Assembly: GCF_009604385.1 (NCBI RefSeq)
Contig: NZ_WEGJ01000009.1
Location: 1 to 64,000, forward strand
Source: Streptomyces smaragdinus
GTDB lineage: Bacteria; Actinomycetota; Actinomycetes; Streptomycetales; Streptomycetaceae
Direction of reading: 5' to 3'
Length of the DNA: 64,000 nucleotides
Positions 17,252 to 25,944 of this stretch are shown piece after piece; the stretch's first letter is position 1; every line of letters begins with the position of its first letter. The translations under genes and the position numbers were made by a program. The notes beneath the pieces were generated by a model. That model had not been told where the DNA came from. It saw nothing but the letters and a program-made list of their open reading frames with translations, and searched no databases.

Positions 17252-18850
17252 ATGTCCGAATCCGCCGTCATCTGCTCGAACCTGTCCTTCGCCTGGCCCG
17301 ACGACACCCCCGTCTTTGACGACCTGTCCTTCACCGTCGGAACGGGCCGTACCGGCCTCGTCGCCCCCAACGGCGCCGGCAAGTCCACCCTGCTCAAGCT
17401 GATCGCCGGCGAGCTGACCCCCCGCGGCGGCTCCCTGACCGTCACCGGCACCGTCGGCTATCTGCCCCAGTCCCTCCCCCTGACCGGTGATCTCACCGTC
17501 GGCGAGGTGCTCGGGGTGGCCGGCGTGATCCGGGCCATCGACGCCGTCGAGGCCGGGGACGTGGCCGAGGAGCACTTCACCGTCATCGGCGACGACTGGG
17601 ACATCGAGGACCGCACCCGCGCCCAGCTCGACCGCCTCGGCCTCGGCGACCTCACCCTGGACCGGAGCCTGGCCACGCTGAGCGGTGGCCAGATCGTCAC
17701 CCTGGGACTGGCCGCCCAGCTGCTGAAACGGCCCGACGTCCTCCTCCTGGACGAGCCCACCAACAACCTCGACCTGGCCGCCCGCCACCGCCTCTACGAC
17801 GAGCTCGACACCTTCACCGGCGCCCTGCTCCTGGTCAGCCACGACCGGGCGCTGCTCGACCGCATGGACCGCATCGCCGAACTCGAACGCGGCGCACTGC
17901 GGCTGTACGGCGGTGACTTCACGGCGTACGAGGAAGCCGTCCGCGCCGAGCGGGAGGTCGCGGAGAAGAACATCCGCAACGCCGAGCAGGACCTCAAACG
18001 CGAGAAGCGCGAGATGCAGCAGGCCCGGGAACGCGCCGAACGCCGCCAGTCCAACGCCGCCCGCAACCTGAAGAACGCCGGCCTCCCGAAGATCGTCGCC
18101 GGTGGTCTGAAGCGCAGCGCCCAGGAGTCCGCCGGCCGGGCCGGCCAGACGCACGCTTCCCGGGTCGGCGAGGCGAAGGCCCGGCTCGACGAGGCCGAGC
18201 GCTCCCTGCGCGACGACACCCACCTCGTCCTGGAGCTGCCCGACACCGGCGTCCCCGCCGGGCGCACCCTCCTGCACGGCGAGGGCCTGCGGATCCGGCT
18301 CGGCGACACGGACGTCTTTGGCGCCGGAGGCGTCGACCTCGACATCCGCGGCCCCGAACGGATCGCCCTCACCGGCCCCAACGGGGCGGGCAAGTCCACC
18401 CTGCTGCGGCTGATCGACGGCGGCCTCGAGCCGGACGGCGGCGAGCTGCGGCGGGCCGGCGGACGGATCGCGTACCTCTCGCAGCGGCTGGACCTGCTGG
18501 ACCCGGACCGTACGGTCGCCGAGAACTTCGCCGCGTTCGCCCCGCACCGTACCCAGGCCGAGCGGATGAACCTCCTCGCCCGCTTCCTCTTCCGCGGCGC
18601 CGGCGCCCAGCGGCCCGTGGGCGTGCTGTCCGGCGGGGAGCTGCTGCGGGCCACCCTCGCCTGCGTGCTGTGCGCGGAGCCCGCCCCGCAGCTGCTGCTC
18701 CTGGACGAGCCGACGAACAACCTCGACCTGGTGAGCACCCGGCAGCTGGAGAGCGCGCTGAAGGCGTACCGGGGGGCGTTCGTGGTGGTCAGCCACGACG
18801 AGCGGTTCCTCGCCGAGATCGGTGTGGAGCGGTGGGTGAAGCTGGGCTGA
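17252..18850 (+). CDS. ABC-F family ATPase (ribosome protection type)
   Basis: This 532-residue protein has two ABC domains and no membrane segments, defining the ABC-F class that acts on the ribosome as translation factors or antibiotic-resistance proteins. The first cassette has Walker A APNGAGKST (about residues 38-46), LSGGQ and LLLDEPTNNLDL. The second has TGPNGAGKST, LSGGE and another LLLDEPTNNLDL. The charged interdomain linker (about residues 230-330, KREKREMQQARERAERRQ) is a long coiled coil. The upstream short ORF with hairpins suggests drug-inducible expression and hence resistance, but the antibiotic cannot be named. Confidence 0.9.
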   Translation: MSESAVICSNLSFAWPDDTPVFDDLSFTVGTGRTGLVAPNGAGKSTLLKLIAGELTPRGGSLTVTGTVGYLPQSLPLTGDLTVGEVLGVAGVIRAIDAVEAGDVAEEHFTVIGDDWDIEDRTRAQLDRLGLGDLTLDRSLATLSGGQIVTLGLAAQLLKRPDVLLLDEPTNNLDLAARHRLYDELDTFTGALLLVSHDRALLDRMDRIAELERGALRLYGGDFTAYEEAVRAEREVAEKNIRNAEQDLKREKREMQQARERAERRQSNAARNLKNAGLPKIVAGGLKRSAQESAGRAGQTHASRVGEAKARLDEAERSLRDDTHLVLELPDTGVPAGRTLLHGEGLRIRLGDTDVFGAGGVDLDIRGPERIALTGPNGAGKSTLLRLIDGGLEPDGGELRRAGGRIAYLSQRLDLLDPDRTVAENFAAFAPHRTQAERMNLLARFLFRGAGAQRPVGVLSGGELLRATLACVLCAEPAPQLLLLDEPTNNLDLVSTRQLESALKAYRGAFVVVSHDERFLAEIGVERWVKLG

Positions 18851-18864
18851 GCGCCCCGCCGGAC

Positions 18865-18892
18865 GGCCCAGTCCCGCGCGCGGGACCGGGCC
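18865..18892 (+). terminator. strong hairpin after the ABC-F gene
   Basis: The 16-base perfect palindrome GTCCCGCGCGCGGGAC (18871-18886) is flanked by GGCCC/GGGCC arms that extend the stem. It starts 15 bases after the ABC-F stop and has no T-tract, as is usual for GC-rich actinomycetes. Confidence 0.6.
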
Positions 18893-18913
18893 GCCGCGCC
18901 TAGCGTGGCGGGC

Positions 18914-19825
18914 GTGGACTACCAGCCGCTGCTCGACGAGATCGCCGCCGGGGTGCGGCCGCAGATCGGGCGCGGCGCCGTCGCCTCGTACATCCCCGCG
19001 CTCGCCGGCGTCGGCATCGGGCACTTCGGGATGGCCGTCGCCGACATCGACGGGCAGGTGGCCGGGGTGGGCGACTGGCGGCGGCCGTTCTCCGTGCAGA
19101 GCATCTCCAAGATCTACACCCTGGCCCTGGTGCTCGCGGAGGGCGGCGAGGACGTCTGGCGGCGGGTCGGGCGCGAGCCGTCCGGCACCCCGTTCAACTC
19201 CCTGGTGCAGCTGGAGTACGAGAACGGCATCCCCCGCAACCCCTTCATCAACGCCGGGTCGCTGGTGGTGACCGACCGGCTGCTCAGCCTCACCGGCGAC
19301 GCGCGCGGCGCGCTGCGGACGTTCCTGCGCGCCGAATCGTGCAACCGCGGCGTCGACTTCGACATCGCCGTCGCCGACTCCGAGGCCGAACACGGCCACC
19401 GCAACGCGGCTCTCGGCCACTTCCTCGCCGACCTCGGCAATCTGGAGAACGACGTCGCGGACGTCCTCGCGCACTACTTCTCCCAGTGCGCCCTGGCCAT
19501 GAGCTGCCGCGATCTGGCCCTGGCCACCGGGTTCCTGGCCCGGCACGGGCTGCGCGGCGACGGCAGCCGGCTGCTGTCCGTACGCGAGGCCAAGCAGGTC
19601 AACGGGGTGATGCTGACGTGCGGGGCGTACGACGCCGCCGGCGAGTTCGCGTACCGGGTGGGGCTGCCCGGCAAGAGCGGTGTCGGCGGCGGCATCGTGG
19701 CCGTCGTCCCGGGGCGGTGCACGGTCGCCGTGTGGAGCCCCGGCATCGACGAGCAGGGCAACTCCGTCGCCGGGGTCGCGGCGTTGGACCACTTCACGAC
19801 GCTCACCGGATGGTCGGTGTTCTGA
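18914..19825 (+). CDS. glsA: glutaminase
   Basis: This 303-residue serine-dependent glutaminase converts glutamine to glutamate and ammonia. The beta-lactamase-like catalytic pair is in QSISK (Ser63, Lys66), and NPFINAGSLVV plus the GKSGVGGGI segment are family hallmarks. I placed the start at GTG 18914, where VDYQPLLDEI begins family-like sequence. A TAGCGT -10-like box at 18901-18906 suggests a leaderless transcript beginning at this codon. GTG 18905, three codons upstream, is the alternative. It is separated from the ABC-F gene by a strong hairpin and so is probably monocistronic. Confidence 0.92.
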   Translation: MDYQPLLDEIAAGVRPQIGRGAVASYIPALAGVGIGHFGMAVADIDGQVAGVGDWRRPFSVQSISKIYTLALVLAEGGEDVWRRVGREPSGTPFNSLVQLEYENGIPRNPFINAGSLVVTDRLLSLTGDARGALRTFLRAESCNRGVDFDIAVADSEAEHGHRNAALGHFLADLGNLENDVADVLAHYFSQCALAMSCRDLALATGFLARHGLRGDGSRLLSVREAKQVNGVMLTCGAYDAAGEFAYRVGLPGKSGVGGGIVAVVPGRCTVAVWSPGIDEQGNSVAGVAALDHFTTLTGWSVF

Positions 19826-19949
19826 GCCGGACCCCGTTGTCGGTGGTCCTCGTTAGACTCGGCCGATGTCCGCACGTAAGGCACGAGAGATCCAAAACGG
19901 GGTTCGGATCCATGTCCATCAACGACGCGCGAACGTATGAGGTGGTCCG

Positions 19950-20321
19950 GTGAACGGACAGGACGTCACCGACGAGCAGTGGCGGGGGCTGGCCGAGGTG
20001 GTGCCCCTGCGGGGCAACGAATGGCCGTCCTGGACGGGGCACGAGGCGCTGCCGGAGACCGCGCCGGCCGAGGACGCGCGGCGGTTCGTCGTGATCCGCT
20101 GCCAGTGCTTCGCCGACGCCCGCCAGGTCGCGGAGTATCTGATCGCGCAGGTCCCGGTGCTGCTCGATCTCACCGTGGCCGACCACGACGTGGCCAAGCG
20201 CATCCTGGACTTCGCCAGCGGTGTCACGTTCGGCATACGCAGCACGATGCACCGCGTCGACCGGAACGTCTTCCTGCTGGCGCCGGTCGGCACCGAAGTG
20301 GAGCTCATGGCGGAGCGATAG
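19950..20321 (+). CDS. SepF-like cell division protein (paralogue)
   Basis: This 123-residue protein has the SepF core: RCQCFADARQVAEYL, VPVLLDLTVADHDVAKRILDFASGVTFGI and NVFLLAPVGTEV. SepF anchors FtsZ filaments and aids septum assembly. The length is short and the membrane-binding N-terminal helix of canonical SepF is not obvious. It lies outside any division cluster, matching the extra SepF-like copies known in Streptomyces. GTG 19950 overlaps the stop of a possible 13-codon ORF (ATG 19911), which could couple translation. A TAGACT box at 19853-19858 is a likely -10. Confidence 0.82.
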   Translation: MNGQDVTDEQWRGLAEVVPLRGNEWPSWTGHEALPETAPAEDARRFVVIRCQCFADARQVAEYLIAQVPVLLDLTVADHDVAKRILDFASGVTFGIRSTMHRVDRNVFLLAPVGTEVELMAER

Positions 20322-20401
20322 CGCGGTTCTCCATCCGATCGGGCGAAGCGCGCGCAGGCGGAACGGTTCGGCGGGCCCGGCGATCACTAGCGTGTGCCGC
20401 C

Positions 20402-21520
20402 ATGACCTCGCTCCTCGGCCTCACCGAACTGCGGCTGTCCACGTTCCGGTGCCACCGCGGACGGACCCTCCCGCTCGGCCCGGTCACCGTGCTCACCGGG
20501 ACCGGCAAGTCCAGCGCCCTCCAGGCGGTCGCCGTCCTCGCCGCGCTGGCCGGCGGCGACCGGCTCCACGAGTGCTTCCGCGCCGTCCCCGGCGGCGCCC
20601 GGGCGTGCATCCCGCACACGGCCAGACCCGACGGCGGCGGGCGGCGGGGCTTCCGGATCGGCTGCAGCGCCGACGGGCCGTTCGGCGAGGTGCATCTGGA
20701 CGTCGCCGTGCAGGCCGAGCCCGAACTGCGCATCGTCGGCGAGCGGTTGACCGGCGCCGGGCTCGAGCTGTTCTCGACCGCCTTACGCGATCCGGGGCGC
20801 CGGCAGGTGCAGGCCGGCTGGCGCACCGCCGGCTCGGTGCCCGTCACCCGCGCCCCGATGCCCGACGACCGGCTCGGTACGGCCTTGCTCCCGCTGCGGG
20901 TCGCCGGGCGCACCGAGGGCGAGCGGCTGGTGCTGGAGGCCGCGGAGCAGATGGTCGTGGCGCTGCGCTCCGTCTTCCCCTGCGAGCCGCGCCCCTCCTC
21001 GATGCGCGGCGCGGTGCCCGCGGACACCGCCGCGCTGCGCCCGGACTGCGGCAATCTGGCGTCCGTGCTGCACCGGGTCCGCGACGACGACGGGCACCCG
21101 GCCCTCGTCGACGCGGTACGCGGCTGCGTCGGCGAGCCGCTGCGCGACGTGCTCACGGAGGAGCTCCCGGGAGGTGTCGTACGCGCCGTCCTCGACCGCG
21201 GCGGCCGGCACACCCCGGTCGGCGGCCTGGGCGACGGCGAACTGCGGTATCTGGCCCTCGCGCTGACCCTGCTCGCCGGTCCCGGCGTACGCGCGGTCGA
21301 CCCGGCCGGCGAGATCGCCCCCGCCCGCCAGGGCCTCACCGTCCTCGCCGACGGGCTGGACCGCTCGCTGGACGCCGCACGGGCCGCCGCGCTGCTGCGG
21401 CTGGCGTCCTCGGCGTGCGCCGGCGGGACCGTACGGCTGCTGACGTCGGTGGCCGGTCCGGCGGCGGCGGACGCGGGCGGCGGGATCACGGTGGTAGACC
21501 TGGGGCATGACGAAGCATGA
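20402..21520 (+). CDS. AAA/SMC-like ATPase domain protein with shortened Walker A, TTA codon
   Basis: This 372-residue protein resembles single-domain AAA ATPases of the RecF/SMC type: an N-terminal LTELRLSTFRCHRG, then LGPVTVLTGTGKSSALQAVAVLAAL. The P-loop reads TGTGKSS where the family normally has about four more residues before GKS, so nucleotide binding may be lost. A signature-like GGLGDGELRYLALALTLL is present near residue 285. Leu128 is encoded by TTA (20783-20785), which makes translation dependent on the bldA tRNA. A TAGCGT box precedes ATG 20402, and the 3' end overlaps the next gene by 14 bases. Confidence 0.7.
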   Translation: MTSLLGLTELRLSTFRCHRGRTLPLGPVTVLTGTGKSSALQAVAVLAALAGGDRLHECFRAVPGGARACIPHTARPDGGGRRGFRIGCSADGPFGEVHLDVAVQAEPELRIVGERLTGAGLELFSTALRDPGRRQVQAGWRTAGSVPVTRAPMPDDRLGTALLPLRVAGRTEGERLVLEAAEQMVVALRSVFPCEPRPSSMRGAVPADTAALRPDCGNLASVLHRVRDDDGHPALVDAVRGCVGEPLRDVLTEELPGGVVRAVLDRGGRHTPVGGLGDGELRYLALALTLLAGPGVRAVDPAGEIAPARQGLTVLADGLDRSLDAARAAALLRLASSACAGGTVRLLTSVAGPAAADAGGGITVVDLGHDEA

Positions 21521-21830
21521 CGTGGCCGGACTGCAGCAGCGGCTCGTGGAGTTCGCCGCGCGACGGGACTGGGAGCAGTACCACACACCGAAGAACCTGG
21601 TCGCGGCGCTGAGCGTGGAGGCGTCCGAGCTGGTGGAGATCTTCCAGTGGCTGACGCCCGAGGAGTCCGCGCGGATCATGTCGGACCCCAAGGACGCCTT
21701 CCGGGTACGGGACGAGGTCGCCGACGTGCTGTCGTATCTGCTGCGGCTGTGCACCGTGCTGGACATCGATCCGCTGGACGCGCTCGCGGCGAAGATCGAG
21801 CGCAACGAGACCCGCTTCCCCGCCCCGTGA
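21507..21830 (+). CDS. MazG-like nucleotide pyrophosphohydrolase
   Basis: This 107-residue all-helical protein of the MazG/RS21-C6 (dCTPase-like) family should hydrolyse nucleoside triphosphates, probably modified or pyrimidine dNTPs, to monophosphates. The metal-binding motifs are present: EASELVEIFQW (ExxxE) and DEVADVLSYLLR (ExxD), about residues 38-48 and 70-81. It overlaps the ATPase-like gene by 14 bases and its stop overlaps the following methyltransferase start, giving a coupled three-gene unit. Substrate is not predictable. Confidence 0.88.
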   Translation: MTKHDVAGLQQRLVEFAARRDWEQYHTPKNLVAALSVEASELVEIFQWLTPEESARIMSDPKDAFRVRDEVADVLSYLLRLCTVLDIDPLDALAAKIERNETRFPAP

Positions 21831-22726
21831 GCACCCTGGCCGCCGCGCTCGCCGCCGGACCCGTGGTCCTGGACGGCGGGCTGTCCAACCAGCTCGAGGC
21901 CCAGGGATGCGACCTCTCCGACGCGCTGTGGTCGGCGCGGCTCCTCGCCGACGCGCCCGGGGAGATCGCGGCCGCGCACGCCGCGTACGTCCGGGCGGGA
22001 GCGCGCGTGGTGATCACGGCGAGCTATCAGGCGACGTACGAGGGCTTCGCGCGGGCCGGCATCGGCCGCGAGAGGGCCGCTGAGCTGCTGGCGTCCAGTG
22101 TCCGGCTGGCGTCGGACGCCGTCGGGCCGGACGGGTGGGTGGCCGCCTCGGTCGGGCCGTACGGGGCGATGCTCGCGGACGGCAGCGAGTACCGGGGCCG
22201 GTACGGGCTCACCGTGCGGGAGCTGGCGCGGTTCCACCGGCCCCGGGTGGAGACCCTGGCCGCCGCCGGGCCCGCGGTGCTGGCGCTGGAGACGGTGCCG
22301 GACGCCGACGAGGCGGAGGCGCTGCTCGGGGTGTGCGCGGACGTGGGGGTGCCGGTGTGGCTGTCGTACACCGTCGAGGGCGGGCGGACCCGGGCCGGGC
22401 AGCCGCTGGAGGAGGCGTTCGCGGTGGCGGCGGGCAACGACCGGGTGATCGCGGTGGGCGTCAACTGCTGTGCGCCGGCGGAGGTGGGGGAGGCGGTCGC
22501 GGCGGCGGTGGCGGTCACCGGGAAGCCCGCGGTGGCGTACCCGAACAGCGGGGAGGCGTGGGATCCGGGGGCGCGGGCCTGGCGGGGCGGCGCGGGGCGG
22601 CCGCTGGCGGGGGCGCGGGAGTGGGTGGCGGCGGGGGCGCGGCTGGTCGGGGGGTGCTGCCGGGTGGGGCCGGGGGAGATCGCGTGGCTGGCGCGGGAGG
22701 TCGGCGAGAACCCCCCTGACATCTGA
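21827..22726 (+). CDS. mmuM: homocysteine S-methyltransferase
   Basis: This 299-residue barrel enzyme transfers a methyl group from S-methylmethionine (or SAM) to homocysteine, giving methionine. Zinc-ligand cysteines are in GVNCC and the C-terminal GGCCRVG, and VLDGGLSNQLEAQG is the family start. GTG 21827 overlaps the TGA of the pyrophosphohydrolase gene by 3 bases. The length is typical. The gene ends inside a palindrome that precedes the next thioesterase gene. Confidence 0.9.
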   Translation: MSTLAAALAAGPVVLDGGLSNQLEAQGCDLSDALWSARLLADAPGEIAAAHAAYVRAGARVVITASYQATYEGFARAGIGRERAAELLASSVRLASDAVGPDGWVAASVGPYGAMLADGSEYRGRYGLTVRELARFHRPRVETLAAAGPAVLALETVPDADEAEALLGVCADVGVPVWLSYTVEGGRTRAGQPLEEAFAVAAGNDRVIAVGVNCCAPAEVGEAVAAAVAVTGKPAVAYPNSGEAWDPGARAWRGGAGRPLAGAREWVAAGARLVGGCCRVGPGEIAWLAREVGENPPDI

Positions 22727-22728
22727 GC

Positions 22729-22736
22729 AAGCGCTT
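22729..22736. promoter_or_regulatory. AAGCGCTT palindrome before the thioesterase
   Basis: A perfect 8-base palindrome sits in the context GAGCAAGCGCTTAGTAAAC, 41 bases before ATG 22777. This resembles GCAAGCGCTTGC-type TetR-family operators that I associate with acyl-CoA metabolism genes in actinomycetes. No TetR gene is in the window. Confidence 0.35.
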
Positions 22737-22776
22737 AGTAAACTCGCTGGGGTCCATCGCACCAGGGAGGCCCCGT

Positions 22777-23574
22777 ATGACCGTCTCGACAGCCGAAGCC
22801 TTCTACGAACGGGCGGCCGGCGGCCGGTTCCTCTCCACCCGCAACACCACCGGCCCCTGGGACCCCGCCTCCCAGCACGCCGGCCCGCCCGCCGCGCTGC
22901 TGGCGCTCGCCGTCGAGGAACGGGCCGGGCGGCGCGGGGAGTTCCGGATCGCGCGGCTGACGTACGAGATCATGCGGCCGGTGCCCGTCGCGCCCGTCAC
23001 GGTGCGCACCCGGGTGCTGCGCGAGGGGCGCAGCGTCGAGCTGGTCGAGGCCGAGCTGGCCCCCGACGACGGGCCCGCGGTGATGCGGGCGACGGCGCTG
23101 CTGCTGAAGGCCGCGCCCGGCTCCGTACCGGAGGTGCGGCCCGACCCCGAGGTGCCGGGGCTCGAGGAGGCGCTGGGGCGGGAGTTCTTCCCCGTGCCGT
23201 GGGAGCAGGGCTATCACACGGCGATGGAGCTGCGCTTCACGGCCGGGTCGTTCCTGGAGCTCGGGCCGGCCACGGTCTGGTTCCGGATGCGGGTGCCGCT
23301 GGTCGCGGGCGAGGGGATCACCCCGCTCAGCCGGGCCCTGGTCGCCGCGGACTCGGGCAACGGGATCAGCGCGACGGTCGACTACAGCCGCTACGTCTTC
23401 GTGAACCCGGACCTGACGGTCGGCATCGACCGCCACCCCGAGGGCGAGTGGGTCTGCCTCGACGCCCGCACGACGATCGACGCGGCGGGCATCGGCCTGG
23501 CGGAGGCGGGGCTGCACGACGAGAAGGGGCCGCTGGGACGCAGCGCGCAGACGCTGTACGTGGCGCCGCGTTAG
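22777..23574 (+). CDS. acyl-CoA thioesterase family protein (double hot-dog)
   Basis: This 265-residue protein has the TesB-like layout of two hot-dog repeats. The first contains FLSTRNTTGPWDPASQHAGPP and LTYEIMRPVPVAPV. The second has FTAGSFLELGPATVWFR and ends with DARTTIDAAGIGLAEA. It should hydrolyse acyl-CoA thioesters; chain length is unknown. A GGGAGG site lies before ATG 22777. The 3' end overlaps the convergent MBL-fold gene by 4 bases (the two stop codons interlock). Expression may depend on the upstream AAGCGCTT palindrome. Confidence 0.85.
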   Translation: MTVSTAEAFYERAAGGRFLSTRNTTGPWDPASQHAGPPAALLALAVEERAGRRGEFRIARLTYEIMRPVPVAPVTVRTRVLREGRSVELVEAELAPDDGPAVMRATALLLKAAPGSVPEVRPDPEVPGLEEALGREFFPVPWEQGYHTAMELRFTAGSFLELGPATVWFRMRVPLVAGEGITPLSRALVAADSGNGISATVDYSRYVFVNPDLTVGIDRHPEGEWVCLDARTTIDAAGIGLAEAGLHDEKGPLGRSAQTLYVAPR

Positions 23575-24167
23575 GCGCTCTCCCCCGGCGCCAGCCACCG
23601 CATCGGCGCCCCGCACTTCTCCTCCACCCAGCCGACCGCCCCCTCCAGCCCCCGCTCGTTGATCTGCGCGTCATGGATGCCGAAGGCCCGCTCGGGGGCG
23701 ATCGCGCGGACGAAGTCGATGGCCTCGCTGACCCGCATCCAGCTGCCGTGGAGCGGGACGAGGAGGGTCTCGACCGGGGCGTCCGGGACGTGGAGGGAGT
23801 CGCCGGGGTGGTAGACGCCGTCGACGAGGTAGGCGAGGTTCGCGCAGTTCGGTTCGTCGCCGTAGATCAGGGCGTGGCGGCCGCCGTGGGCCGAGATCCG
23901 GAAGCCGGCCGCCGTGAAGGTCTCCCCCGCCGTCACGGGGACGAAGTCGACGCCGGGCAGGTCCGCGTCGGCGGGGGCGTAGACCGTGGCCGGGTGGTCC
24001 TTGAGGTGGGCGGGGTCGATGTGGTCCGCGTGTTCGTGGGAGATCAGGACCGCGTCCGCGCCCCTCAGCGCCTCGGGTTCGGACCAGATGCCGGGGTCGA
24101 TGACCAGGACGCCGCCGCCGGGCTGTTCGTAACGGACGCAGGAGTGGGTGTACTTGATCAGCCGCAT
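23571..24167 (-). CDS. MBL-fold metal-dependent hydrolase
   Basis: This 198-residue metallo-beta-lactamase-fold protein has the metal motif SHEHADHID (about residues 52-60), DSL in YHPGDSLHV and a further histidine in PLHGSW. It resembles the UlaG-like/YtxJ branch of short MBL hydrolases. I chose ATG 24167 (MRLIKYTHSC) over a GTG 30 bases upstream because family members start at this strand. It converges on the thioesterase and is downstream of the GntR gene on the same strand, with 42 bases between. Substrate unknown. Confidence 0.85.
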   Translation of the reverse strand: MRLIKYTHSCVRYEQPGGGVLVIDPGIWSEPEALRGADAVLISHEHADHIDPAHLKDHPATVYAPADADLPGVDFVPVTAGETFTAAGFRISAHGGRHALIYGDEPNCANLAYLVDGVYHPGDSLHVPDAPVETLLVPLHGSWMRVSEAIDFVRAIAPERAFGIHDAQINERGLEGAVGWVEEKCGAPMRWLAPGESA

Positions 24168-24209
24168 GGCGCGGATGCTACGTGGGGCGGGCGGCACCGC
24201 ACACGTGGT

Positions 24210-24872
24210 TTAACCCGCCGCCCACAGGGAGCGGACGTGGCCCAGATGGCGGGTCATGCACACCTGTGCGCCCGCCTCGTCGCCCGCCGTCATCAGGTCG
24301 AGGAGTTCCAGGTGTTCGCGGGCGGAGGGGAGGAGTTCGCCGCTCGCGTCCAGGGCCTTGAGGCCGTAGAGGCGGGAGCGGTTGCGCAGGTCGCCGACCG
24401 TCTGGACCAGGTGGTCGTTGCCTGCCAGGGCCAGCAGGGAGAGGTGGAAGCGGCGGTCGGACTCCAGATAGCCGATGAGGTCGTGGTCGTGGGCGGCGCG
24501 CACTATCTCCTCGGCGACCGGGCGCAGCGCCTCCAGGTCCGCGCGGGCGGCGGTGCGGGTGATGCGCACGACGGTGGGGATCTCGATCAGGGCCCGGATC
24601 TCCGTGTACTGGTCGAGGTCGCGGTCGCTGACGGCCGTGACCCGGAAGCCCTTGTTCCGTACGGGCTCCACCAGGCCCTCCCCCGCCAGGTCGAGCATCG
24701 CCTCCCGGACGGGGGTGGCCGAGATGCCGAAGTCCACGGCGAGGGCGGGCGCGGAGTACACCGCGCCCGGCCGCAGTTCGCCGGAGATCAGGGCCGCCCG
24801 CAGCGCGCCGGCGACCTGGTCGCGCAGCCGCTCGCGGCCGGCGTTGAGATCGCGGCGTTCCAGAGGGCCCAT
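24210..24872 (-). CDS. GntR-family (FCD) transcriptional regulator of the hydroxyproline operon
   Basis: This 220-residue regulator has an N-terminal winged helix (about residues 12-80, with GISATPVREAMLDLAGEGLVE) and a C-terminal all-helical FCD ligand domain (YTEIRALIEIPTVV to HLELLDLMTAGD, with histidines for metal). FCD regulators usually bind organic acids or amino-acid derivatives and repress the adjacent catabolic genes. It is the last gene of the hydroxyproline catabolic run, 45 bases after the epimerase. The effector is probably hydroxyproline or a pathway intermediate, by inference. Confidence 0.88.
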   Translation of the reverse strand: MGPLERRDLNAGRERLRDQVAGALRAALISGELRPGAVYSAPALAVDFGISATPVREAMLDLAGEGLVEPVRNKGFRVTAVSDRDLDQYTEIRALIEIPTVVRITRTAARADLEALRPVAEEIVRAAHDHDLIGYLESDRRFHLSLLALAGNDHLVQTVGDLRNRSRLYGLKALDASGELLPSAREHLELLDLMTAGDEAGAQVCMTRHLGHVRSLWAAG

Positions 24873-24917
24873 GGGGCGGGGGTCCTTTCTGCGGGTGGGG
24901 GGACACCGTACAAGCTG

Positions 24918-25922
24918 TCAGAGCAGGAAGCCCGCCGGGAACGGGTCCTCCGGGTCGAGGAAGTACTGCGCCGTCCCCGTGATCCAGGCCCGTCCCGTCA
25001 CCGTCGGCACCACCGCCGGCAGACCGCCCACGGTCGTCTCGCCGACGAGCCGGCCCGTGAACCGGGTGCCGATGAACGACTCGTTGACGAAGTCCGCCCC
25101 CAGCGCCAGCTCCCCCCGCGCGTGCAGCTGCGCCATCCGCGCGGAGGTGCCCGTACCGCACGGGGAGCGGTCGAACCAGCCGGGCTCGATGGCCATCGCG
25201 TGCCGGGAGTGACGGGCGTCGGAGCCCGGGGCGGCGAGGTAGACGTGCTTGAGGCCGCCGACCTCGCCCAGCTCCGGGTGGACGGGGCGGTCGGGGGAGG
25301 CGTTGACCGCCGCCATGACGGCCAGGCCCGCGGTGAGGAGGTCGTCCTTGCGGGCGCGGTCGAAGGGCAGGCCCAGGGCGTCGAGTTCCACGAAGGCGTA
25401 GAAGTTGCCGCCGAAGGCCAGGTCGTACGAGACGGTCCCGAACCCCGGCACCTCCACCGTCCGGTCCAGGCCGGCGCAGTACGCGGGGACGTTGGTGAGC
25501 GTCACTGAGCGCGCGGCGCCGTCCGCCACCTCGACGTCCACCGCCACCAGCCCGGCGGGCGTGTCGAGGCGGACGGTGGTGACCGGTTCGGTGACCGGCA
25601 CCATGCCCGTCTCGACCAGCACCGTCGCCACGCCGATCGTGCCGTGGCCGCACATCGGGAGCAGCCCCGAGACCTCGATGAACAGCACCCCGTAGTCCGC
25701 GTCGGGCCGGGTCGGGGGCTGCAGGATCGCCCCCGACATCGCGGCGTGGCCGCGCGGCTCGTACATCAGGAGGGTCCGCAGATGGTCGAGGTGTCCGGCG
25801 AAGTGCAGCCGCCGCTCGGCCATCGTGGCGCCGGGGACGACGCCGATGCCGCCGGTGATCACGCGGGTGGGCATGCCCTCCGTGTGCGAGTCCACGGCGT
25901 GGAACACATGACGCGTGCGCAT
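24918..25922 (-). CDS. 4-hydroxyproline 2-epimerase (proline racemase family)
   Basis: This 334-residue enzyme interconverts trans-4-hydroxy-L-proline and cis-4-hydroxy-D-proline. Both catalytic cysteines of the two-base mechanism are present: Cys91 in MCGHGT and Cys255 in SPCGTGTS. This excludes the trans-3-hydroxyproline dehydratase branch, which has Ser or Thr at the first position. It lies 22 bases after the DHDPS-like gene and between catabolic genes and their regulator, which supports epimerase over proline racemase. It starts at ATG 25922. Confidence 0.9.
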   Translation of the reverse strand: MRTRHVFHAVDSHTEGMPTRVITGGIGVVPGATMAERRLHFAGHLDHLRTLLMYEPRGHAAMSGAILQPPTRPDADYGVLFIEVSGLLPMCGHGTIGVATVLVETGMVPVTEPVTTVRLDTPAGLVAVDVEVADGAARSVTLTNVPAYCAGLDRTVEVPGFGTVSYDLAFGGNFYAFVELDALGLPFDRARKDDLLTAGLAVMAAVNASPDRPVHPELGEVGGLKHVYLAAPGSDARHSRHAMAIEPGWFDRSPCGTGTSARMAQLHARGELALGADFVNESFIGTRFTGRLVGETTVGGLPAVVPTVTGRAWITGTAQYFLDPEDPFPAGFLL

Positions 25923-25944
25923 GGGGCTACCTCCGGTGGACGGG

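Noticed and set aside
19866..19953. Short ORFs upstream of the SepF-like gene (from ATG 19866 and ATG 19911)
   Set aside because: The second overlaps the SepF start in a GTGA junction and could be a coupling peptide, but neither has a ribosome site or recognisable sequence, so I do not list them as genes.
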